From positions 1 through 5,159 of the forward strand of contig JASIGS010000079.1 in assembly GCA_030052355.1 (NCBI GenBank): a stretch of DNA of 5,159 bases, read 5' to 3'. Shown here one piece after another: positions 1 to 4,635 of the stretch. Numbering within the stretch: the first letter of the stretch is position 1; every line of letters begins with the position of its first letter. A program made the translations under genes and the position numbers. The notes beneath the pieces are model-generated. The model ran no database searches. It worked only from the letters and a program-made list of their open reading frames with translations, and was not told the DNA's origin. Origin of the DNA: Streptosporangiaceae bacterium (lineage in GTDB: Bacteria > Actinomycetota > Actinomycetes > Streptosporangiales > Streptosporangiaceae).

Positions 1-513
1 CCCGGCCAGCACCGGCGGCACGAGCGCCCCGGTGACCGGCAGCCAGATTCCCGCGGCCGGGCGGCGCCGCCGCGCAGCCGCGACGCCATGCCAGCGGATC
101 GCCGGCCGGCCAGGGCAGCGGGGCCGGGCGGACCGCAGTCATCGGGCTGGCCCGCCGATGGCCAGCGAGCCGCCTGGGATGACAGCGGCCAGCACTCCCG
201 CCGGGACGACAGGGCCCAGCAGTCGGGCTGGGACGACGCTGGCTGGGACGGCCGGGGCCAGCGCCCCGCGCGGGACGAGTCGTCCGGCCGGCCGGGCTGG
301 GCACCGGACTACCCGCAGGCGCCCGAGACAGCGTTCCCGGGTCAGGCGTTCCCGGGCCAGCCCCTTCCCGACCGGGCTTGGCCGCCAGCCGGCGAGGACC
401 TCGAGGCGCTGCCGTCGGCGGGCGAGGTGCACCACGACTGGCTCGGGCGCGGTGACCGGCCAGCGCGCAGCTGGCCCGAGCCCGAGGACGACACCGAAGG
501 AGACTCGTGGTGA
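1..513 (+). CDS. C-terminal low-complexity tail of a truncated upstream protein
   Basis: Frame 1 is open from the first base to the TGA at 511-513, so about 170 codons of a gene starting upstream are visible. The peptide is hydrophilic and rich in G, R, D, W, P and Q, with no membrane segment or recognisable domain, and it ends in an acidic stretch (EPEDDTEGDSW). It looks like an intrinsically disordered tail. It contains degenerate repeats of about 9 residues (160-279) and a perfect AFPGQ tandem (331-360). The coding frame is supported by the strong ribosome binding site at its 3' end and the TGATG junction with the next gene, which makes these two genes an operon. In actinomycete loci I recall, the gene before DUF5719 is a large family 2 glycosyltransferase whose C-terminus is often disordered. 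That identity is inference from synteny, since no catalytic part is in the window. Confidence 0.6.
   Translation, partial: PGQHRRHERPGDRQPDSRGRAAPPRSRDAMPADRRPARAAGPGGPQSSGWPADGQRAAWDDSGQHSRRDDRAQQSGWDDAGWDGRGQRPARDESSGRPGWAPDYPQAPETAFPGQAFPGQPLPDRAWPPAGEDLEALPSAGEVHHDWLGRGDRPARSWPEPEDDTEGDSW
160..279 (+). repeat. Degenerate ~9-residue coding repeats (GQ..xWDD type)
   Basis: Within the disordered tail, units of about nine residues recur: GQRAAWDDS, GQHSRRDDR, AQQSGWDDA, then a short GWDG and RGQRPARDE. The shared pattern is a Q near the front and an acidic pair (DD or DE) near the end, often preceded by W. The DNA copies are imperfect, which suggests an old expansion or selection for composition rather than a recent slippage event. 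Confidence 0.5.
331..360 (+). repeat. 15-bp tandem duplication encoding AFPGQ twice
   Basis: Two adjacent 15-bp units, 331-345 and 346-360, differ at one third-codon position (GGT versus GGC) and encode AFPGQ-AFPGQ in frame. This is a small recent tandem duplication inside the disordered tail. Confidence 0.8.
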
Positions 514-515
514 TG
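496..515 (+). promoter_or_regulatory. Ribosome binding site and TGATG coupling junction for the DUF5719 gene
   Basis: GAAGGAGA at 496-503 is a near-consensus Shine-Dalgarno sequence lying inside the last codons of the upstream gene. It serves three consecutive in-frame start candidates, GTG 507, GTG 510 and ATG 513, with gaps of 4, 7 and 10 bases from AGGAG. ATG 513 overlaps the upstream stop TGA (511-513) by one base, a classic translational-coupling arrangement. The choice among the three changes the protein by at most two residues. Confidence 0.8.
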
Positions 516-2039
516 CCGCCGCGGTACCGGCGGCCGTTGTTCGCCGTTCTCGTCCTGGCCGTGCTCGGCGGTATCTACGCCGTCGCTGGCGTGGGCCGAC
601 CTGCTGCTGCCACCCACTCAGCAGTAACGGCCAGGCCAGTCACCGTGCCAGTCGATTCCGCGGAGCGCGTGTGCCCGGCACCGGGCTCGACCGGCGTGAC
701 GGCCTCGTCGGTCGTGCTGGCTGCGGTACCTGGCACGGCCACGTCAGGCAAGGCCGTCATCACGAGGCTGACACCGCAGGGCAGCGCGGGACCGGGACCA
801 GTGGTTGCCACGGTCACTCAGCCAGGGCTTTTGCAGTTCGCCTCGGTCACCACGGCCGCGCCGCTCCCGAAGAACCTGCTCGCGGCGCAGCCGGGATCGA
901 GCTCTGCCGTCTCCACTCAGGCTGGCCGCGGCGGCGTGGTGGTGACCGCTACCGGCGCGATGGCGCAGGGACTGGAAGTGGAGCAGGCAGTTCCCGGCGG
1001 CATCGCCACCGCGCAGTGCGAGGCTCCCGGGACCAGCTTCTGGTTCGTGGGGCCCAGCCAGGTGGCAGCGAGCAACATCGAGCTGTACCTGATGAACACG
1101 GGCAGCCAGCCCGCCGACGCGGCAGTCTCGGCCCTGACCGACTTCACCAAGGGCGGGCCGGTGCTCGCGAATGAGGACAACGGCATCACCGTGCCTGCCC
1201 ACTCGATGGTGGAACAGTCGCTTGCCAAGCTGCTGAAGTCGTCCAAGTACATGGCGCTGAACATCAGCACGAGTGTCGGCCAGGTCGTCGCCGCGGTTCG
1301 TGAGAGTTCCAGCAGCAACGACGACGGCGCGTGGCTGCCGACGACGCAGGCCCCGTCCCGCACGCTGGTGATCCCCGGCATGCCGGGCAGCAGCGGCGCG
1401 CGTGACCTGTACATCGCGGTGCCCGGCACGCAGACCGCGCAGGTGAAGATCACGGCCGTATCGAGCAGGGGCTCATACCTGCCGACCGGCGGAACGGGCA
1501 TCGGGCTGCTGGGCGGCTCCATCAACGAGATCCCGCTGTCCTCCCTCAGCGGCGTGTCCGGTGCGATCGAGATCTCGTCAAGCGTGCCGATCACCGCGAG
1601 CATGCTGATCCCCGGCGGCGCGGCGGGCGCGCCCGGCGTGGTGGCGGCCGCCGCCACACCGGTCCTGGAGCAGGGTGTACTTGCGGACAGCCCCGCGCGC
1701 GCCGCCGGATCAGCGCAGATCGTGCTCTCGGCACCGGGCAAGGCGGCGACCGTGCGGATCACCGAGGCAACGACGAACATCTCGGCGGCCGGCCAGAGCG
1801 GCACCACCGTGCACGTGGACGCCGGATCCTCGCTGGTAGTCCCGGTGAAGCCCCCGACCGGCAGCAAGGCATCGGAGTTCACCATCGTGGTAACTCCCGA
1901 CGCCGGGTCCGGGCCGGTCTACGCCGCCCGGCTCGCCAGCGCCGGCGGCAAGCTACAGTCCATCCTGCCGGTCACCAGCTCGCCCACCGCCGTGCAGCTC
2001 CCCGCGGTTCGGGACTCCCTGCTGAACATAGTGGGCTGA
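513..2039 (+). CDS. Membrane-anchored extracytoplasmic DUF5719 family protein
   Basis: A 508-residue protein when started at ATG 513. A basic N-terminus (PPRYRRP) is followed by one hydrophobic helix at about residues 9-27, which fits a signal anchor or uncleaved signal peptide. The rest lacks hydrophobic spans and is rich in S, T, A, G, V and P, typical of secreted beta-rich actinobacterial proteins. Two cysteines, C54 (ERVCPAPG) and C169 (TAQCEAPG), could form an extracytoplasmic disulfide and frame the first domain. A W-F-x-G motif (SFWFVGPS) starts at about residue 175. From about residue 189 there are three similar beta-type modules, listed separately. I assign DUF5719 from this architecture and the neighbourhood; its molecular function is unknown. 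It is coupled to the gene before it and ends 21 bp from the convergent metallopeptidase-like gene, with no clear terminator in the gap. A role at the cell envelope alongside an upstream glycosyltransferase is only inference. Confidence 0.75.
   Translation: MPPRYRRPLFAVLVLAVLGGIYAVAGVGRPAAATHSAVTARPVTVPVDSAERVCPAPGSTGVTASSVVLAAVPGTATSGKAVITRLTPQGSAGPGPVVATVTQPGLLQFASVTTAAPLPKNLLAAQPGSSSAVSTQAGRGGVVVTATGAMAQGLEVEQAVPGGIATAQCEAPGTSFWFVGPSQVAASNIELYLMNTGSQPADAAVSALTDFTKGGPVLANEDNGITVPAHSMVEQSLAKLLKSSKYMALNISTSVGQVVAAVRESSSSNDDGAWLPTTQAPSRTLVIPGMPGSSGARDLYIAVPGTQTAQVKITAVSSRGSYLPTGGTGIGLLGGSINEIPLSSLSGVSGAIEISSSVPITASMLIPGGAAGAPGVVAAAATPVLEQGVLADSPARAAGSAQIVLSAPGKAATVRITEATTNISAAGQSGTTVHVDAGSSLVVPVKPPTGSKASEFTIVVTPDAGSGPVYAARLASAGGKLQSILPVTSSPTAVQLPAVRDSLLNIVG
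1077..1934 (+). repeat. Three diverged beta-module repeats within the DUF5719 protein
   Basis: Three segments at 1077-1310, 1404-1610 and 1713-1934 (residues about 189-266, 298-366 and 401-474) share one layout. Each opens with a hydrophobic strand, a P/N-x-G turn and a second strand: IELYLMNTGSQPADAAVSAL, DLYIAVPGTQTAQVKITAV and AQIVLSAPGKAATVRITEAT. Each then has a strand ending near a small-residue turn (ITVPAHSMV, INEIPLSSL, VHVDAGSSLVVPV) and closes with a strand such as VVAAVRES, ITASMLIP or VYAARLAS. Identity is low, so this is an ancient internal duplication of a beta-sandwich-like unit judged by eye. Confidence 0.5.
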
Positions 2040-2060
2040 ACCGCCAGGTCGTGTCCCGGC

Positions 2061-2534
2061 CTAGTAGTCCTCGGCCGGGTATCCCGGGTCAACCGTCCGC
2101 GGGTCGATACCGAGCCAGCGAGCGAACTCCTCGACGACGACGTCGAGTATGAGCTCGGCGAGTTCTTCCTCGCCGTCCGCGCGCGCCAGTAGCGGCCTGC
2201 GGTACAACACGATCCGGGCCGGGTGCTCGTCCCCGCCGAGCGCGGAGTCCGGGTCGAGCCTGGCCAGGGGCACGGGATCGTCATCGTCCCCGTACTGCCA
2301 GGCTGGCGGGATCTCCTCCACCGCGAACTCGACCCTGGACAGCTCCGACTCCCAGCGCGGCTCTAGCTGGGACACCGCGAGCAGGACCAGGTCGTCGAAG
2401 CGTTCTGCCCGGGTCCTGTGCAGCGGCACGTCTGCGGGTACGAGCGGGCCGCGCAGCCCGCGGCCGTGGCGGTCCCGCCGATGCGGCCGTCCGGCCGTGG
2501 CACGACCGGTGTCGTTCCCGTCATGCACAGTCAC
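2061..2534 (-). CDS. Metallopeptidase family (Zincin_1-like) protein lacking the HExxH motif
   Basis: 157 residues from GTG 2534; an in-frame GTG at 2528 is an alternative, and neither has a good Shine-Dalgarno. After a basic, probably unstructured N-terminus come the features of the actinobacterial 'metallopeptidase family protein' (Zincin_1, comparable to M. tuberculosis Rv3259): DRHGRGLRGPL at about 21-31, the RAERFDDLV block at 42-50, a VEFAVEEIP strand at 68-76, ARIVLYRRP at 106-114, and a C-terminal helix leading to LGIDPRTVDPGY at 141-152. In active family members this helix carries HExxH. Here the equivalent stretch reads EEFAR (135-139), and the only histidine in the second half is H104, so two zinc-binding histidines are missing. 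It is therefore probably not a classical zinc protease. The gene is convergent with DUF5719 and divergent from DUF3499, the same relative order I recall from other actinomycetes. Physiological role unknown. Confidence 0.8.
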   Translation of the reverse strand: MTVHDGNDTGRATAGRPHRRDRHGRGLRGPLVPADVPLHRTRAERFDDLVLLAVSQLEPRWESELSRVEFAVEEIPPAWQYGDDDDPVPLARLDPDSALGGDEHPARIVLYRRPLLARADGEEELAELILDVVVEEFARWLGIDPRTVDPGYPAEDY

Positions 2535-2734
2535 CGAGGGTATCGCAGCCAGCCTCAGCGATGGCCCGCCGCACTCCCGCCCTAAGACACGATCGCGCAG
2601 TGTGCCCCGGGTGGTGGCGTTACCGCCCGCTGGTCGATACCGTCAGCCGTTGTGGGCGACGGTCGCGATCGCGGGATCCAGGACGAGAAGGGATTCAGGG
2701 CGGGGCCGCGCCAGGACCAGACCGAGGCAGTTCG
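2535..2734. other. Divergent intergenic region between the metallopeptidase-like and DUF3499 genes
   Basis: About 200 bp that should hold promoters for both flanking genes. The DUF3499 frame stays open through it from ATG 2561, but the peptide (rich in R, G, W) does not resemble the family and is best read as untranslated. I find no convincing -35/-10 pair on either strand. A possible -10 (TACCCT, minus strand, 2542-2537) lies just before the metallopeptidase-like start and would fit leaderless initiation at GTG 2528. A perfect 10-bp palindrome lies at 2664-2673. Confidence 0.4.
2664..2673. repeat. Perfect 10-bp palindrome CGCGATCGCG
   Basis: CGCGATCGCG is its own reverse complement and lies about 62 bp before the chosen DUF3499 start, in a position where an operator could sit. 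In DNA this GC-rich, such a palindrome can occur by chance, and no second copy was noticed in the intergenic region. Confidence 0.3.
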
Positions 2735-2737
2735 TTG
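2724..2737 (+). promoter_or_regulatory. Ribosome binding site deciding a TTG start for DUF3499
   Basis: GAGG at 2724-2727 followed by 7 bases and TTG 2735-2737. A second purine-rich run, AGAAGGGA at about 2687-2693, has no ATG, GTG or TTG in the right position in this frame, so it does not define a start. Confidence 0.5.
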
Positions 2738-3178
2738 ACCGCTCGCCAGTGCTCCCGGCCAGGCTGCAAGCGTGCCGCGGGCTACACGCTCACCTATGTG
2801 TACCGCGACTCCACGGCAGTGCTCGGGCCCCTCGCCGCGTTTGTCGAGCCGCACTGTTACGACCTGTGTTCCCGGCACGCGGACCGGATGACAGCCCCCC
2901 GTGGCTGGGATATCGTCCGGCTGCCGCCGCCGACGCCCGAAGACGAGCAGGAGGCCGCCGACGACCTTGAGGCGCTCGCCAACGCCGTCCGGGAGGCCAC
3001 CGGGCCGCTCAGCGCGCGCGAGCCCACCGGCCAGGGGGTCGAGGTCGGGCGGCGCGGTCACCTGAGGGTGCTGCGGTCGGCTCCCATGGGTCCGGCACAG
3101 TCGGGACTCGGGCCATCCAGCCCCGTTCCGTCAGGTCCCGGTGCGGGGCCGTCCGGGCAGGGTCCGCCGACGGCCTGA
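2735..3178 (+). CDS. DUF3499 family putative zinc-ribbon protein
   Basis: 147 residues from TTG 2735. Recognised by the DUF3499 signature: QCSRPGC at 5-11, then YTLTYVYRDSTAVLGPLA at 17-34, EPHCYDLCSRHADR at 38-51 and TAPRGWDIVRL at 53-63, followed by a helix with DLEALANAVREA (77-88) and RRGHLRVLRS (106-115). C6, C11, C41 and C45, with H40 and H48 nearby, make a CX4C...CX3C pattern that suggests one bound zinc; function is unknown. I chose TTG 2735 because GAGG at 2724-2727 lies 7 bases before it and conserved sequence begins immediately after. ATG 2561 or GTG 2600 would add 58 or 45 unconserved residues. Residues 116-147 form a G/P/S-rich tail that family members I recall lack or have shorter. 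In related genomes manB follows; here the next gene is Trm112-like. Confidence 0.85.
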   Translation: MTARQCSRPGCKRAAGYTLTYVYRDSTAVLGPLAAFVEPHCYDLCSRHADRMTAPRGWDIVRLPPPTPEDEQEAADDLEALANAVREATGPLSAREPTGQGVEVGRRGHLRVLRSAPMGPAQSGLGPSSPVPSGPGAGPSGQGPPTA

Positions 3179-3299
3179 TCGGGCGCCTTAGGGTGTGCCT
3201 GGTGTCGTCTGGCGGCACCCGTCCGCGTAGGGTGCGCGGTAGCGCCGGGCGTCAGCCAGGGAAACGCCGCAGCGCGGAAGCGCACGAACGGGAGGCCCG
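3179..3299 (+). promoter_or_regulatory. Leader of the Trm112-like gene with candidate -10 elements and RBS
   Basis: The 121-bp gap after DUF3499 contains two copies of TAGGGTG(T/C)GC, at 3189-3198 and 3228-3237, spaced 39 bp apart. Both begin with TAGGGT, which matches the loose actinobacterial -10 pattern TANNNT, but no good -35 precedes either. GGGAGG at 3290-3295 is the ribosome binding site, 4 bases before ATG 3300. GGGTG (3191-3195) and CACCC (3216-3220) could pair as a weak interrupted stem, not convincing as a terminator. Confidence 0.35.
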
Positions 3300-3494
3300 A
3301 TGAACATCGACGACTGGCTGCTGGACATCCTGGCGTGCCCGAAGTGCCACGCTCCGCTGCGCGCGGACGAGGCCGCCAGCGAGCTCGTCTGCACCGGCGA
3401 GGACTGCGGCCTGGCTTATCCGGTGCGCGACGACATCCCCGTGCTGCTCATCGAGGAGGCACGCGACCCGGCAGCCTCCGGCGGGACGGAGTGA
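3300..3494 (+). CDS. Trm112-like small zinc-ribbon protein
   Basis: 64 residues. The N-terminus [20 protein letters not shown] is typical of the bacterial Trm112-like/YcaR group (Trm112p family). Four cysteines, C13, C16, C31 and C36, give CX2C-X14-CX4C, expected to bind one zinc. The C-terminal [18 protein letters not shown] (37-54) is the second conserved block. Length and motifs are complete, and GGGAGG 4 bases upstream supports ATG 3300. In eukaryotes and archaea Trm112 is a small partner that activates several methyltransferases acting on tRNA, rRNA and translation factors. The role of short actinobacterial homologues is not settled, and no methyltransferase is in this window. The stop TGA (3492-3494) is followed in the same reading frame by the coding sequence of the CDF transporter, and a GTG at 3491 overlaps the stop. 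Confidence 0.9.
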   Translation: MNIDDWLLDILACPKCHAPLRADEAASELVCTGEDCGLAYPVRDDIPVLLIEEARDPAASGGTE

Positions 3495-3659
3495 GGCCAC
3501 ATCGGCTCTGAGCCGGCTCCGCTCGGCCCGCAGCCGCGGGGCGAACGGCCTGCGGCACAAGAGCACTCCGGCAAACGCGCGGTCTTCGCCTCCCTCGGCG
3601 CGAACCTGGGCATCGCGGTCACCAAGTTCGCCGCGTTCGCGATCACCGGGTCTGCGTCC
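3495..3659 (+). other. Open-frame 5' extension of the CDF gene without a usual start codon
   Basis: Read in the frame of the transporter, these 55 codons have no stop and no ATG, GTG or TTG. The second part, from about 3564, encodes SGKRAVFASLGANLGIAVTK followed by FAAFAITGSAS, which is the conserved first transmembrane helix of the family, so it is clearly coding sequence or recently was. The first part encodes a P/G/E-rich linker with more A/T at third positions. Candidate solutions: initiation at the rare ATC 3501 (GAGG at 3493-3496, 4 bases before); a frameshift from GTG 3491, whose frame ends at TGA 3509-3511; readthrough of the Trm112 stop; or a CTG at 3606, inside the helix. Confidence 0.75.
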
Positions 3660-4571
3660 ATGCTCGCCGAGTCCGTGCACTCGGTGGCGGACTCAGGGAA
3701 CCAGATCCTGCTGCTGATCGGGCGCAGCCGGTCGCAGCGGGCCGAGACCGAAGAGCACCAGTTCGGCTTCGGCGCAGAGCGCTACTTCTACGCCTTCCTC
3801 GTGGCTGTCGTGCTGTTCACGGTCGGGGCGCTGTTCTCCATCTACGACGGCATCGACAAGATCCTCCACCCGGGCCACCTGACCTCACCGGTTGTGGCGT
3901 TCGCCGTGCTGGCCGTCGCGATCGGGCTTGAGGGCTTCTCACTGCGCACGGCGGTGGCCGAGTCCAGGAGCAGCCGCGGCCAGGCCGGATGGCGCAGCTT
4001 CATCCGGCACGCCAAGGCGCCCGAGCTGCCGGTGCTGCTGCTCGAGGACGTGGCCGCGCTGACCGGGCTGATGTTCGCGCTGGTGGGCCTCGCGCTGGCC
4101 ACGCTCAGTCACGACGACCGGTGGGATGGCGCCGGTTCCCTGGCCATCGGCTTGCTGCTCGGGTGTGTCGCCGTCGTGCTGGCGACCGAGATGAAGAGCC
4201 TGCTGATCGGCGAGTCGGCGAGCGCGGGCGTCGAGGCCGCCATCGTGACGGCCATCGAGGAGGGGCCTGACATCGAGCGCGTCATCCACCTGCGCACCCT
4301 GCACATCGGGCCGGACACCTTGCTGGTCGCGGCGAAAGTCGGAGTCGTGCACGACGAGACAGCCGCGAGCGTCGCGGCGGGCATCGACGCCGCCGAGCGC
4401 AGGATCAGGGCCGCGGTCCCGGCCGCAGAGTTCGTATTCCTGGAGCCGGACATCTACCGGACGGCGCGCAGCGATACCGCGAACCCCGCGGTGAGGGCGG
4501 CCACCCGCCAGTCTCCGCGCAGCCGGTTCGGTGCAGCGCTGCGCGGCCGGCTGACCGGACCTGACCGGTGA
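3660..4571 (+). CDS. Cation diffusion facilitator transporter, SLC30A9/ZnT9-like (start uncertain)
   Basis: The interval runs from the first ATG (303 residues), but the native protein almost certainly starts upstream because transmembrane helix 1 is encoded at about 3565-3650. From M1: helix 2 with the metal-site motif AESVHSVADSGNQ (H7, D11, N14), a cytoplasmic loop with HQFGFGAERY (33-42), helix 3 about 43-63, helix 4 about 78-98, the loop AKAPELPVL, helix 5 with LLLEDVAALTG (E129, D130), helix 6 about 160-178, then the C-terminal cytoplasmic regulatory domain (LLIGESA at 181 to FLEPDIY). These motifs fit CDF proteins of the SLC30A9 type, which are proton-coupled exporters of divalent cations such as zinc; the metal cannot be told from sequence. 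HQFGFG has Q where P is usual. The last 35 or so residues are a basic, unconserved tail. The gene lies immediately after Trm112-like and is convergent with the TetR gene. Confidence 0.88.
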   Translation: MLAESVHSVADSGNQILLLIGRSRSQRAETEEHQFGFGAERYFYAFLVAVVLFTVGALFSIYDGIDKILHPGHLTSPVVAFAVLAVAIGLEGFSLRTAVAESRSSRGQAGWRSFIRHAKAPELPVLLLEDVAALTGLMFALVGLALATLSHDDRWDGAGSLAIGLLLGCVAVVLATEMKSLLIGESASAGVEAAIVTAIEEGPDIERVIHLRTLHIGPDTLLVAAKVGVVHDETAASVAAGIDAAERRIRAAVPAAEFVFLEPDIYRTARSDTANPAVRAATRQSPRSRFGAALRGRLTGPDR

Positions 4572-4574
4572 GAT

Positions 4575-4602
4575 CGGTCGGCTCACCGGGACTGGCCGAC
4601 TG
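4575..4602. terminator. Hairpin after the CDF gene, possible terminator
   Basis: GTCGGC at 4577-4582 pairs perfectly with GCCGAC at 4595-4600. With flanking wobble pairs the stem extends to about 9 bp (4575-4583 with 4594-4602) around a 10-base loop. It begins 4 bases after the CDF stop. There is no T-run, as is common in actinomycetes, so termination activity is inferred from position. Confidence 0.4.
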
Positions 4603-4619
4603 GCCGGCCTGTTCGGCGC

Positions 4620-4635
4620 GCTAAGTCTGCTTAGC
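4620..4635. terminator. Perfect 6-bp hairpin GCTAAG-TCTG-CTTAGC abutting the TetR stop
   Basis: GCTAAG (4620-4625) and CTTAGC (4630-4635) are exact reverse complements around a 4-base loop. The hairpin touches the last base of the TetR gene on the minus strand. It is unusually A/T-containing for the surroundings and probably helps to end transcription of the convergent TetR gene, although no T-run follows. Confidence 0.4.

Noticed and set aside
32..1174. Long plus-strand open frame (380 aa) overlapping the start of the window and half of the DUF5719 gene
   Set aside because: Its product is arginine-rich low-complexity sequence, and it runs out of frame through DUF5719, whose signal anchor, RBS and modules are convincing. 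It is a GC-rich shadow frame.
917..1885. Minus-strand open frame of 322 aa opposite the DUF5719 gene
   Set aside because: It is antisense to a well-supported gene, shows no recognisable motif and is of a length expected by chance at this GC content.
2664..2673. CGCGATCGCG as a HIP1-type octamer element
   Set aside because: GCGATCGC is the cyanobacterial HIP1 core, but a single copy in an actinobacterial-type GC-rich window is most likely chance.
2561..2734. N-terminal extension of DUF3499 from ATG 2561
   Set aside because: The 58 extra residues are unlike the family, there is no good RBS before 2561, and GAGG lies at proper spacing before TTG 2735. The region more likely contains divergent promoters.
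3492..3494. TGA between Trm112 and CDF as a selenocysteine codon
   Set aside because: Neither family uses selenocysteine at this position, Trm112 homologues end here, and I see no strong stem-loop immediately downstream.
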